NCBI GenBank assembly: GCA_022827345.1
Contig: JAJDTB010000049.1
Span: forward strand, 52,562-116,561
Direction of reading: 5' to 3'
DNA length: 64,000 bases
Source of the DNA: Gemmatimonadota bacterium
GTDB lineage: Bacteria > Gemmatimonadota > Gemmatimonadetes > Longimicrobiales > Gaopeijiaceae
The notes beneath the pieces are model-generated. The model saw nothing but the letters and a program-made list of their open reading frames with translations. It was not told where the DNA came from and did no database searches. This document shows, in pieces, positions 51,299-59,996 of the stretch. Both the position numbers and the translations under genes were made by a program. Every line of letters starts with the position of its first letter. Within the stretch, counting starts at the first letter, position 1.

Positions 51299-52138
51299 AT
51301 GATCGACATCAATGAAATCGGCGCGACCGCGTTCGTGATCGCGTCCATCCGGGCCATGGAGAAGGAGCAGTCCGACCCGCTCTTCAACGACCCCTACGCC
51401 GAGTGGTTCTCCAACGAGCGGGCCCTCGGGGCGGCCCGGCAGCTCAACGAGGCCTTCCCGCCGTCGACCACCATGGTCCGGTTCCGCACCCGCTACTTCA
51501 ACCGGTTCATCGAGCGCGGCATCGCGGCGGGGGCGCGCCAGGTAGTTCTCATGGGCGGCGGCTTCGACATGCGCGGGCACCTCTACGGCAACCCGGACGT
51601 CGCCTTCTTCGAGGTCGACCAGAAGGCCGTGCTCGAGTTCAAGCGCTTCATGCTCGGGCGGCATGGAATCGAGCAGCTTCCCTCGGTGCTGGGGAACTAC
51701 CTGGAAGTCGACATCGCAGAGGGACTCGACGAGCTCGGCTTCGACCCGGCCGCCCCCACGCTGATCGTCTGGGAGGGCAACACCATGTACCTGCCCACCC
51801 ACCTGATCATGCCGTTCCTCAACCGGCTGGCCGGTGCGATCGGCACCTTCCGCATCGCCTTCGACTACTTCGCGGTCGACCTGCAGAACCGCGAGTTCGA
51901 GACGGACGAGGATCAGCGGAGGCTCGAAGGCGTAGAGCAGGCGATGGGCGCCTCGTTCCCCACCGGATTCGCCGACCTGACGGTGTTCGAGGAGGAGACG
52001 CCGCTACGCGTCGCCGAGGACGGATCCTTCGCCGGATTGGCCGAGGAGTTTGGCCAGGGCGAGATGGTCGCCGATTACCCCGAGGACTGGCGCGAAACGC
52101 TCAAGCTGTACCGGTACTGCATTCTGGAGACGCGATAA
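51299..52138 (+). CDS. Leucine carboxyl methyltransferase-type SAM methyltransferase
   Basis: 279 residues. FVIASIRAMEKEQSDPLFNDPYAEWF opens the protein, followed by RTRYFNRFIERGI, the SAM-binding VVLMGGGFDMRGHLY, FFEVDQKAVLEFKR and LIVWEGNTMYLP. This is the PF04072 family (TIGR00027 type), widespread in bacteria with small-molecule or protein substrates. Substrate unknown. It is separated from the EamA gene by 178 bp, so it may be independent. Confidence 0.88.
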   Translation: MIDINEIGATAFVIASIRAMEKEQSDPLFNDPYAEWFSNERALGAARQLNEAFPPSTTMVRFRTRYFNRFIERGIAAGARQVVLMGGGFDMRGHLYGNPDVAFFEVDQKAVLEFKRFMLGRHGIEQLPSVLGNYLEVDIAEGLDELGFDPAAPTLIVWEGNTMYLPTHLIMPFLNRLAGAIGTFRIAFDYFAVDLQNREFETDEDQRRLEGVEQAMGASFPTGFADLTVFEEETPLRVAEDGSFAGLAEEFGQGEMVADYPEDWRETLKLYRYCILETR

Positions 52139-52146
52139 GAGCGGTT

Positions 52147-52239
52147 TTGTCCGCCAATTCGGGCCGATTCTGGCCGACAAACGGTCCCTGGGGCTGGTTG
52201 TCGGCCAATTCTGCGCCTTTCTGGCGGACAACCAGCCCC
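52147..52239. repeat. Two 34-bp palindromes nested in a larger inverted repeat
   Basis: Copies at 52147-52180 and 52198-52231, each with arms TTGTC(C/G)GCCA and TGGC(C/G)GACAA around a 14-bp centre beginning ATTC. The second is extended by GGGGCTGG and CCAGCCCC to 18-bp arms (52190-52239, one mismatch). The whole block fills the 109-bp gap between the convergent methyltransferase and LRR-zincin genes, so it could act as a two-way terminator; the copy in a coding region at 41911 argues for a separate dispersed element. Confidence 0.7.
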
Positions 52240-52247
52240 GGGTCCGC

Positions 52248-55200
52248 CTACTCCGGAATCCCCCGGCTGAAGAGCATCTCCAACCCCGGCTGTCCGCCGT
52301 CAACCACCATCGCCGCCGCCTCCTGCCCGCGCAGGAAAGCCCTCACCTGCCCCGTGACCGGGTCGCGCAGGATGGTCATGGGCGAATCGGTCGTCTGGTC
52401 CAGCGTCGCCGATCCGCTAGCGCCCACCAGCGAGATGCTGGCCAGGTCGCCCGTCCACGACACCGGAATGGTGAAGACGAACCCGGTGCGCCCGTCGTCG
52501 ATATCCGGAATCTCCGGCATGTCGAAGGTCAGTGAGAAGGCCTGGTCACCGGCGGCCGTCCGCCCGCGCAGGCGATACTCGGTTCCCGGCGGCGGCACCC
52601 ACGGCACCGCATCGACGATGAACGACGGATCGAGGAACGGGTCGCCATCCGCGTCGACTCCGCCCCACACCAGCACGGTCCTAGTCGGCGCGGCGCTCGC
52701 GGCCGCTGGAGGCTCGACGTCCAGGCGGTGACGCAGGGCGTTCGAGAAGTGGTAGTCGCCGATCCATCCGCCGCGGCAGTAGGACATGAGGTCCGGGGCG
52801 TGCGGGGTAATCAGTCGCGCGCGCTCCCGATCGTAGCCCCAAGAGCCGATCCGGCCGTTATGGTCGGGAAACAGCAAGTCCGGGCCTCCGGCACCTCCAC
52901 ATGGCGCATGATAGAGACCCATGTTGTGTCCGAGCTCGTGGGCGACGGTGTGCGGCAGCGGTATCGAATAGCTGGACCAGGAGCGTATCCCTAGCGCAAC
53001 CCCGAGGAGGCCCGCGGTCGGAACCGGCGAAAGCATGGCCATCCAGTAGCCGGGTCCGCGCTCCATGCGCCGCATCGTTTCGGTTTCCAGCAGCAGTTGG
53101 AAGCCGTTGGTGCTCGACGTGAGCACCGGATCATGGCGTCTGACGTCGAGACCGCCGATCGGAAGCAGGTCCCGTGTGGCGGACAGCATTTCGCTCCCTT
53201 CCGGGTCGCGTGCCATGTCGGCGGTGATCTCCAGGATCGCCGAATCGGGGTTCAGCTCGTACAGGAACGGGATCACCGTCAGGCGGAAATCGGGCATTTC
53301 GCGCACATCCACGGCCATGCGGCCCGACTCCGGGATCCTGTCTGCGATTCCCGTGCCGGAAGCGAGGGTGCCGTTCGGGTCGACTTCGATCACCATCTCC
53401 AATCCGTCCCTGATCACGTCGCCCGGGATATTGGCGTTCGCCGACAGTCCCAAGGCGCTCTCGTCGATTTCGGCCGGGACCGGCATCGTCCCGGCCGCGA
53501 TCTCGGCCGTGTGCACCTCTGTGCCTCCGTGGTAGAAGGTGGCGCGAACCGGCGGGATCTTCTCTCCGCCGGCCTGTGGCGAGGAGAGGAACACCCGCAG
53601 CAGGGCCGGCCTGCCGGCGACGAGGGGCACGGGGAACTTGCGTGACTGAACCGCCTGGGTGAGATAGACTGCGGTGCCTCCGCTGTCGCAGTGGGCCACG
53701 CGCTGGAATTCGACACCGTCCAGCCACGCCAGGAGCGCCGGGTCGGCCGCTATGCAGAGATCGGTGCCCCCGGCCTTCAGGAGCTCGAGTTCGTTGAGAG
53801 TCTGCAGACTGGCAGGGAGGGGACCGGCAAGCCCCGCGTTGTCGCCGAGCCAGAGCTGTTCCAGGCTGGTCAGCCCACCCAGCTCCGATGGCAAGGCGCC
53901 GCTCAGGTCGTTGGCGTGCAGGTATGCGCGCTCCAGGCTGCTCAAGTTTCCGATGGTTGGTGGAATGGCTCCCGTCAGCGCATTGTCGGCGAGCCACAAC
54001 ACTTCGAGACTCGCCAGATCCCCGAGCGTGGCCGGGATGCTGCCCGTCAACCGGTTTCGCTCGAGGTCCAGGTATTCGAGCTTCGTGAGATTCCCCAGTT
54101 CGGCCGGGAGATCGCCGGTCAGGTCGTTTTGCCAGAGACCCAGGTATTCCAGATCAAGGAGGTTGCCCAGTTCGGGAGGTAAGGGGCCGGACAGGTCGTT
54201 CTGACTCATTCTGAGCTCTCGCAGTTTGACCAGCTGCCCGAGTTCCGCGGGAATGGGTCCCGCCAGAGCCGAGTATCTCAACATCAGGTTCCTGAGTTCG
54301 GTGAGTTTGCCGATTTCCGGCGGCAGCGGACCTCCCAGCCCGACTCTGTAGAGGTGCAGTTCCCTCAGGCCGGAGAGTTCGAAGAACTCCGCGGGCAGCG
54401 GGCCGGTAAGCCCCCAGTTGCCGTTGAGATTCAGCACCTGCAGGCCCGTTAATCCGCCTATCTCGGATGGGATGGTCCCGCGCACGCCGTTGTATCCGAG
54501 GAAGAGACCTTCGACGTCGCCCGCGCGGTTGACCCGGACCCCGTGCCAATTGCTGATCGGAATGTTGGTCATCCAGTTGTCGTTGCGGGTCCAGTTCGGG
54601 CCGTCAGTGGCTTTGTAGAAGGCGATGAGGGCCTCGCGCTGCGCCTCCGGAGTGCAGTTCGCCCCCGTTCCTTCGTGCTGGCCCAGGGCCTGCAGCCATT
54701 CCTGATACTCCTGATCGTGGGGTACGCACAGGTTGGTCTCGGAGTATCGGAACGCCTGGAGCGGAAGGTCCATCAACGACCGGGGGAGCTCGCCCGCCAG
54801 CCCGTTTCCGGAGACGTCCAGGCTGCTCAGGACAGCCAGCTTGCCCAGGACTTCCGGCAGCATTCCGGTCAGGCCGTTTTCTGCCAGGCCGAGTGCGGAC
54901 ACCCGGCCGAGCGAGTCGATGTCGACCCCGAACCATTCGTCCAGGACCCCGTCGCCGAGCCACCCGGTCGTATCGGCCCAGCCGTGTCCGCGGGTCTCCT
55001 CGAAGAGCTCCTTCAAGGCTGTCCGGTCACCCTCGGCACAGTTCGGGCCGATGACTTGCGCCACGTCAGCGGCCCATTCGTCGAACTCGCTGGTCTTCGG
55101 CATGCAGAGATCCGGGTTGTCCGCGAAATCGAGGACCCGCAACTCCTCGAGCTGAAGGAAGGTGCCGGGGATGGCCCCCGAGAGCCGGTTGTTGGCCAGG

Positions 55201-55382
55201 AACACGCCGGTCAGCTGAGTCGGATCTCCCAACTGTGCCGGAACAGGTCCCTTGAGTTCGTTGTCGGCAAGTCCGAGGTATTGCAGCGCTCGCAGGTTTC
55301 CGAGTTCGGCAGGCAGCGTCCCCTCCAGGCCGTTGGCGGGAAGCGTCAGCCAGGTGACCTCTCCCGTGCTGTCGGTGACCAC
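52248..55382 (-). CDS. Leucine-rich-repeat protein with C-terminal zincin domain, 5' end broken
   Basis: About 1044 residues from a GTG at 55382, in a frame that extends slightly further upstream (LTDAPLGDWHGV) without a start codon. Residues 1-470 are plant-type LRRs (LPANGLEGTLPAELGNL and many more), broken by two cap modules of the form ALxxFYKATDGPNW...NWHGV. A protease domain follows with the zinc motif HTVAHELGHNMGLYH near residue 805. The secretion signal lies in the next frame upstream (55393-55602). The gene reads as a secreted LRR-anchored metalloprotease that has lost its first cap and its signal by a deletion. Confidence 0.85.
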   Translation of the reverse strand: MVTDSTGEVTWLTLPANGLEGTLPAELGNLRALQYLGLADNELKGPVPAQLGDPTQLTGVFLANNRLSGAIPGTFLQLEELRVLDFADNPDLCMPKTSEFDEWAADVAQVIGPNCAEGDRTALKELFEETRGHGWADTTGWLGDGVLDEWFGVDIDSLGRVSALGLAENGLTGMLPEVLGKLAVLSSLDVSGNGLAGELPRSLMDLPLQAFRYSETNLCVPHDQEYQEWLQALGQHEGTGANCTPEAQREALIAFYKATDGPNWTRNDNWMTNIPISNWHGVRVNRAGDVEGLFLGYNGVRGTIPSEIGGLTGLQVLNLNGNWGLTGPLPAEFFELSGLRELHLYRVGLGGPLPPEIGKLTELRNLMLRYSALAGPIPAELGQLVKLRELRMSQNDLSGPLPPELGNLLDLEYLGLWQNDLTGDLPAELGNLTKLEYLDLERNRLTGSIPATLGDLASLEVLWLADNALTGAIPPTIGNLSSLERAYLHANDLSGALPSELGGLTSLEQLWLGDNAGLAGPLPASLQTLNELELLKAGGTDLCIAADPALLAWLDGVEFQRVAHCDSGGTAVYLTQAVQSRKFPVPLVAGRPALLRVFLSSPQAGGEKIPPVRATFYHGGTEVHTAEIAAGTMPVPAEIDESALGLSANANIPGDVIRDGLEMVIEVDPNGTLASGTGIADRIPESGRMAVDVREMPDFRLTVIPFLYELNPDSAILEITADMARDPEGSEMLSATRDLLPIGGLDVRRHDPVLTSSTNGFQLLLETETMRRMERGPGYWMAMLSPVPTAGLLGVALGIRSWSSYSIPLPHTVAHELGHNMGLYHAPCGGAGGPDLLFPDHNGRIGSWGYDRERARLITPHAPDLMSYCRGGWIGDYHFSNALRHRLDVEPPAAASAAPTRTVLVWGGVDADGDPFLDPSFIVDAVPWVPPPGTEYRLRGRTAAGDQAFSLTFDMPEIPDIDDGRTGFVFTIPVSWTGDLASISLVGASGSATLDQTTDSPMTILRDPVTGQVRAFLRGQEAAAMVVDGGQPGLEMLFSRGIPE

Positions 55383-55392
55383 GCCGTGCCAG

Positions 55393-55602
55393 TCACCGAG
55401 CGGCGCGTCCGTCAGCGGCCTTGTCCCTCGCGATCAGCTCGGTGAAGGGAATCTCCGGATCCGTCATGCTGTCCTTGCAGCCGGAGATTGCGATGGCGCC
55501 GAGCGCGAGTATTGCCGCGGCGCGGGTCGCGAGCGCGGGGCGGTTGGAGCGGTCCCGGGAGATCCGGGTGGTCGCGTTGGAGAGGGGAACATCAATCCGC
55601 AT
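55393..55602 (-). pseudogene. Detached lipoprotein signal peptide of the LRR-zincin
   Basis: An ATG at 55602 (GGAGACTACAGCC upstream) gives 69 residues: a basic start, then ILALGAIAISGC, a lipobox, and FTELIARDKAAD, which resembles the cap start (DRTAL..., QREAL...) of the later LRR modules. The frame then ends, while the frame of the LRR gene resumes a few bases on with LTDAPLGDWHGV. Comparison with the two intact cap modules indicates about 20 residues plus one or two bases were deleted at 55400-55415. This could also be an assembly error. Confidence 0.65.
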
Positions 55603-55770
55603 GGCTGTAGTCTCCGGGTCGTGGGGACGTTTTTTGGCAAAACGATAGCGCGAACGGTGGTTGGCAGGCGCGTCATACAATATTTTACAATATCGCCTGT
55701 CAAGTAGTTCCCGCACAGGGCCAGGAGTTGCGCGACACCCAGCTTACCCGGAACCGAGTAACAGGATCCC

Positions 55771-58700
55771 TCACCCCCCGTCCGCGATGATCAGCATCCC
55801 GCGCGCCCGCAGCATCTCGTTGAGCGCCGCCACCTCGTTGGCCAGCAGGGCTTCCAACTCCGCCAGGTGTTCCTGCAGCTGCTCGTGCAGCAGCACCTTC
55901 ACTTCCATTTCCTGGTCGGTGGGCGGGAAGTCGGCGACGGAAATCGCGCCGGTCAGGTAGCCCAGCTTCTGGAGCAGCCTGGCCTCGAAGCGGACGCCGT
56001 CCTGGCCCTGACCCGTGAGGCGCAGGTCGACCATGTTCATCTGGAGGTCGACGAGCTGGTCGCGCAGTGAGGCGATCGCCTCGGTGAGCGTCTCGTCGTC
56101 GGCGAAGCGGGACATGGTGGCGAGCTGGACGCGGATCGCTTCGACGCGGTGGACGGCCTCGCCCGCCTCGACCACGTCGTCGCGGACCTCGCGGATGAAG
56201 GCTACCTGGGCCGCGATGTCGGCTTCGCTTCCCGCCGAATGTGGGTCCTTGATGACGGTGAGGGGCTGCTCGTGGGTCTGGCCGGCTGCGTTGAGGCGGA
56301 CGGTGTAGCGGCCGGGCGGCTGCAGGATCGAGATCTGTTGGCCGCCGGGGGCGGGGCGGCCCTCCTCGCCGACGGCGATGTGGTCGGCGTAGATGGGACT
56401 CGTGAATAGCCGGATGGGACCGTTGGGCTCGTCACGCAGGTCCCAGTGGATGCGGTTGATGCCGGGGTTGTTGGTGCCGGTGAGCGTGCGGACGACATCG
56501 CCTGCGGCGTCCACGATCTCGACGGTCGGAGCCTCGGCCGCCGCATCCGCCAGCCAGTAGTTGATCGACGCGCCGTATTCGGGGTCTGTTCCCTCGGTGG
56601 GATCGCTGTAGGGCACCGACGGCGGCGTGATCGCGCGGAAGCGGTAGGCGTCGCGGGGGGCGAAGAGGTGGGAGGACGAGGCCATCGCCTCGGGGGTGAG
56701 CTGCTGGAGGGGCGTGAGGTCGTCCAGGATCCAGAACCCGCGGCCGTAGGTGCCGACGACCAGGTCGCCGAAGTGCTCCTGCACGACGAGACCCGACACC
56801 GGCGCCGCGGGCAGGTTGTTCTGGAGCGGCTGCCAGTTGTCGCCGTCGTCGAACGAGACGTAGATGGCGTTTTCGGTTCCCACGTACAGCAGGCCCTGCC
56901 GCTTCGTGTCCTCGGCGATCACCTTCGTGTAGCTCAGCATGCTGGGCGGAATCCCGCTGGTGATCTTTTCGAACGAGGCGCCGTAGTCACGGGTCCGGTA
57001 CACATAGGGATCGCGTACATTCGCCTGGTGGCCGTCGATGGCCACGTACGCCGTCCCCGCGTCGTAGCGGGAGGCCGCGATGGACCGCACCGCCATCCAC
57101 TCCGGCAAACTCGGCATGTTTGCGGTGACGTTCGTCCATGTGGAACCGCCGTCCCGGGTGACCTGGAGCAGCCCGTCGTTGGTGCCCGCCCAGATCAGCC
57201 CTTCCTGTACCGGCGACTCGGCGATGCCGAATACCGTGCCCGCATACTCAACGCCGATGTTGTCGCCGGTCAGACCGCCCGAAAGCCCCATGCGGCTCTG
57301 GTCGTTCTGCGTCAGGTCCGGGCTGATCACCTCCCAGCTCTGTCCTCCGTTGCGGGTGCGGTGCACGTGCTGGCTGCCCACGTAAACGGTGTTGTTGTCG
57401 TGCGGCGAGATGTGGATCGGCGCGTCCCAGATGAAACGGTAGCGCACGCCCGACGCCGCCCCCCGGCTCTGCTCCGGCCACACCTCGACGGCGCGGTACT
57501 GGCGGCGGTCCTCCTCGTAGCGCACCACGATGCCGCCCACCATCCCCGATCCGGATGCGGAGGACCAGACAATGTTCGGATCGGTCGGATCCGGGGTGGC
57601 CCAGCCGCTCTCGCCGCCGCCCACGTGGTGCCACATGCCGCGCGGAATGCCGGTGATGCGGCGCTGCCCCTGGATGCGGCTGTTGCTGGGGCCGCGGTAG
57701 GTCGGCTCGTCCTGCTTGTTGCCGAGCACGTTGTACGGGATCGCGTTGTCCACCGTCACATGGTACATCTGAGCATTCGTGAGGCGCTGACGGAACCACG
57801 TCTTCCCCCGGTTGATCGAAATCGACAGGCCCTGGTCGTGCGCGACGATCATGCGGTCGGGGTCGGTGTGGTCGATCCACATGTCGTGGTGATCGCCGCC
57901 GGGCGCCTGCGGACGGGGGGTCACGTCGAGGGTGCGACCGCCGTCGGTCGAGGTCGTGAACGAGGCCGTGAGGAAGTACGCCTCGTCCTCGTCGTTGGGC
58001 GAAATCACGACGCGCGAATAATAGTGTGGGCGCCCCATGGCGTTCCGGTTACGGGTGATCAGCGTCCAGGTGCGCCCGCCGTCCTCCGAGCGCCAGAGCT
58101 GCCCGTCCTCGGTCTCGCGGCCCTCCCAGGGGATGCCGTCGCCGGTCTCGAACATGGCATAGACGCGGTCGGGGTTGGAGCGCGCGATCGCCACCGCCAC
58201 CTTCCCTACGGGCTTTTCGGGCAGCCCGATGCCGTTGTCCGGTCCGTTCAGCTTCGTCCAGGTGTCTCCGCCGTCGCGCGAGACGTGCAGGCCGCCGCCG
58301 GGTCCGCCGGAGGTCCGCCCCCACGTGTGGATCTCGAGCTGCCAGGTGCCCGCGAAGAGCACGCGGGGGTTGGTCGGGTCCATCGCGATGTCCGAGCAGC
58401 CGGTGTCCTCGTCGACGAAGAGGACGTGCTCCCAGGTGGCACCGCCGTCGGTGGTGCGGAAGACGCCGCGTTCGGGCTGCGGGCCGTAGGCGTGTCCGAG
58501 CGCGCAGATGTAGACGATGTCGGGGTTGGTGGGGTGGATGACGAGGCGCGGTATCCGCCCGGTCTGCTCCAGTCCCATCAGCGTCCAGGTGGCCCCGGCA
58601 TCGGTGGACCTGTAGACGCCCTGCCCGATGGAGACGTGGCTGCGAATCTTGCCTTCGCCCGTCCCGGCCCAGACCACGTTCGGATCGGCCTGCGCGACAC

Positions 58701-59004
58701 CCAGCGACCCGATCGACTGCACGGGCAGACCGTCGAAGATGGCGTCCCAGTGCACCCCGCCGTCGGTGGTCTTGTAGATGCCGCCCGACGCGGCGCCGAC
58801 GTAGTAGGTGTGCGGATCGCCGACGATCCCGGCCGCCGCCGAGAAGCGGTTGCCCTCGGGGCCGATGTGCCGCCACTGCAGGGCGGTGTAGGCGGAGGGG
58901 TCGGGGGATTGGGGGGAGGCGGGGGTGGGGAGCGCCAGCAAGGCCGTGGCGGCCAGGCAGGACAGGGTGAGGGCGAGGAGGATTCGGTCGGACTTGGTGC
59001 GCAT
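55771..59004 (-). CDS. Exported BNR/sortilin-like propeller protein
   Basis: 1077 residues. The ATG at 59004 gives a signal peptide (LLALTLSCLAATALLALPTPASPQ). Multiple BNR-like blades of the form RSxDGGxTW are seen (for example YKTTDGGVHWDAIF, YRSTDAGATWTLMG, TRDGGSTWTNV), forming two propellers as in VPS10/sortilin-like and glycosyl-hydrolase-like BNR proteins. No catalytic residues are recognisable. The C-terminal ~180 residues hold a FlgD-like beta domain (VEIVDAAGDVVRTLTG) and helices. Large secreted proteins of this kind are frequent in Gemmatimonadota and Bacteroidota; role unknown. Confidence 0.85.
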   Translation of the reverse strand: MRTKSDRILLALTLSCLAATALLALPTPASPQSPDPSAYTALQWRHIGPEGNRFSAAAGIVGDPHTYYVGAASGGIYKTTDGGVHWDAIFDGLPVQSIGSLGVAQADPNVVWAGTGEGKIRSHVSIGQGVYRSTDAGATWTLMGLEQTGRIPRLVIHPTNPDIVYICALGHAYGPQPERGVFRTTDGGATWEHVLFVDEDTGCSDIAMDPTNPRVLFAGTWQLEIHTWGRTSGGPGGGLHVSRDGGDTWTKLNGPDNGIGLPEKPVGKVAVAIARSNPDRVYAMFETGDGIPWEGRETEDGQLWRSEDGGRTWTLITRNRNAMGRPHYYSRVVISPNDEDEAYFLTASFTTSTDGGRTLDVTPRPQAPGGDHHDMWIDHTDPDRMIVAHDQGLSISINRGKTWFRQRLTNAQMYHVTVDNAIPYNVLGNKQDEPTYRGPSNSRIQGQRRITGIPRGMWHHVGGGESGWATPDPTDPNIVWSSASGSGMVGGIVVRYEEDRRQYRAVEVWPEQSRGAASGVRYRFIWDAPIHISPHDNNTVYVGSQHVHRTRNGGQSWEVISPDLTQNDQSRMGLSGGLTGDNIGVEYAGTVFGIAESPVQEGLIWAGTNDGLLQVTRDGGSTWTNVTANMPSLPEWMAVRSIAASRYDAGTAYVAIDGHQANVRDPYVYRTRDYGASFEKITSGIPPSMLSYTKVIAEDTKRQGLLYVGTENAIYVSFDDGDNWQPLQNNLPAAPVSGLVVQEHFGDLVVGTYGRGFWILDDLTPLQQLTPEAMASSSHLFAPRDAYRFRAITPPSVPYSDPTEGTDPEYGASINYWLADAAAEAPTVEIVDAAGDVVRTLTGTNNPGINRIHWDLRDEPNGPIRLFTSPIYADHIAVGEEGRPAPGGQQISILQPPGRYTVRLNAAGQTHEQPLTVIKDPHSAGSEADIAAQVAFIREVRDDVVEAGEAVHRVEAIRVQLATMSRFADDETLTEAIASLRDQLVDLQMNMVDLRLTGQGQDGVRFEARLLQKLGYLTGAISVADFPPTDQEMEVKVLLHEQLQEHLAELEALLANEVAALNEMLRARGMLIIADGG

Positions 59005-59202
59005 CGGGAATCGTCTCGGGTGGCGGGGAAGTTGGCGCCGTCGCGGGGACGGCGTGCTTCGAAACACAGTCCGTTGGGGTGGACGGAGCGTCAAGTCGGG
59101 GGGTCGCTCCGGATGGGCCGGGAACGGCTTTTTCCTGGACGCCCCGGAGGTCTCGGGTTCTGGAGCAGGAGATCTCCCTACCCTGGCCCTAAAGGTTGTT
59201 GC

Positions 59203-59219
59203 AACTACACTACGTAGTT
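59203..59219. promoter_or_regulatory. Palindromic operator candidate upstream of brnTA
   Basis: AACTAC and GTAGTT arms around ACTAC, with a perfect ACTACGTAGT core, 11 bp before the brnT start. BrnA autoregulates brnTA in studied systems, so this is the natural candidate site. Confidence 0.5.
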
Positions 59220-59230
59220 ATTGTTGGTTG

Positions 59231-59508
59231 ATGGAATTCGAATGGGACGAGGCCAAGAATCAGAGCAACATCCGCAAGCACGGCATCGGGTTCGACACCG
59301 CCAAGCGAATCTTCAACGGGCGCGTCGCAACCTCGGCCGATGAGCGCCAAACTACGGCGAGGACCGTAACATCAGCATTGGCCAGGTGAAGCCTGGAGCG
59401 CTGATCGTAGTCGTCCACACCGAGCGCCATGGGCGTATCCGTCTCATCTCTGCCCGCCCGGCATCGCCCAAGGAAAGGAGAATCTATCATGAGCGCACGC
59501 TACGATAA
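59231..59508 (+). pseudogene. brnT: BrnT-family toxin gene with a single-base frameshift
   Basis: The start gives MEFEWDEAKNQSNIRKHGI and FDTAKRIFNGRVATSADERQ, a standard BrnT ribonuclease N-terminus. At about 59350 the frame ends in an unrelated tail. One frame over, the sequence continues NYGEDRNISIGQVKPG then VVVHTERHGRIRLISARPASPKERRIYHER, the usual BrnT C-terminus, closing with TAA at 59508. One base is missing in a CAAAC context, possibly an A4 to A3 homopolymer contraction. The antitoxin downstream is intact and overlaps its last 20 bp. Confidence 0.85.
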
Positions 59509-59770
59509 GCCCCTTACTCCCGAGCAAATCGCGGCGGTTAAGGAAGAGGACATTGACTTCAGCGACATCCCCGAACTGGACGACGAGTTCTGGGAGCGGG
59601 CGGTGATCGTCGAGCCTGACCGCACTGATCAGATCACGATGCGCGTCAAACGCTCCGTGCTGGCCTATTTCAAAGCTCCGGGGAGGGGCTACCAGACGAG
59701 GATGAACCGCGTGCTCGAGAGCTACGTGCGGCACAGGACGGGAGATCGCTCTCCGCCTTCCGTGGGCTAG
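59489..59770 (+). CDS. brnA: BrnA-family antitoxin
   Basis: 93 residues. The ATG at 59489 has AAGGAAAGGAG upstream. DFSDIPELDDEFWERAVI is the toxin-binding acidic part and QITMRVKRSVLAYFKAPGRGYQTRMNRVLESYV is the ribbon-helix-helix DNA-binding part, in the usual BrnA order. It overlaps the 3' end of brnT. With a disabled toxin it may persist as a stand-alone repressor. Confidence 0.88.
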   Translation: MSARYDKPLTPEQIAAVKEEDIDFSDIPELDDEFWERAVIVEPDRTDQITMRVKRSVLAYFKAPGRGYQTRMNRVLESYVRHRTGDRSPPSVG

Positions 59771-59870
59771 GAGCCCGTGGAATCCCCGCGGCATTCGACC
59801 GGCGATGCATCCGGTCTGGATCGCTACGCTACTGCGTTGCTCCTCGGCTGGTCGTGTCGCTCTTCAGTTT

Positions 59871-59962
59871 CGCCGAATTACCCGCTGGACGATCGCCGAA
59901 TTACCCGTTGTATAGTCGCCGAATTACCCGCTGGATGATCGCCGAATTACCCGTTGGCGGTT
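59871..59962. repeat. Four 23-bp direct repeats upstream of ATPase copy 2
   Basis: The core CGCCGAATTACCCG is perfectly repeated at 59871, 59894, 59917 and 59940, an exact 23-bp period, with nine variable bases between that alternate CTGGAxGAT and TTGxxxxxT. The last unit ends 34 bp before the ATPase start codon. This is the same copy number and period as the array before ATPase copy 1, with a different core. Confidence 0.85.
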
Positions 59963-59996
59963 GCACGACGTCACTCGCAACGGCTAACGTTCAGTC

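Noticed and set aside
59871..59962. CRISPR array
   Set aside because: Same reasoning: 14-bp cores, 9-bp spacers, four units, no cas genes.
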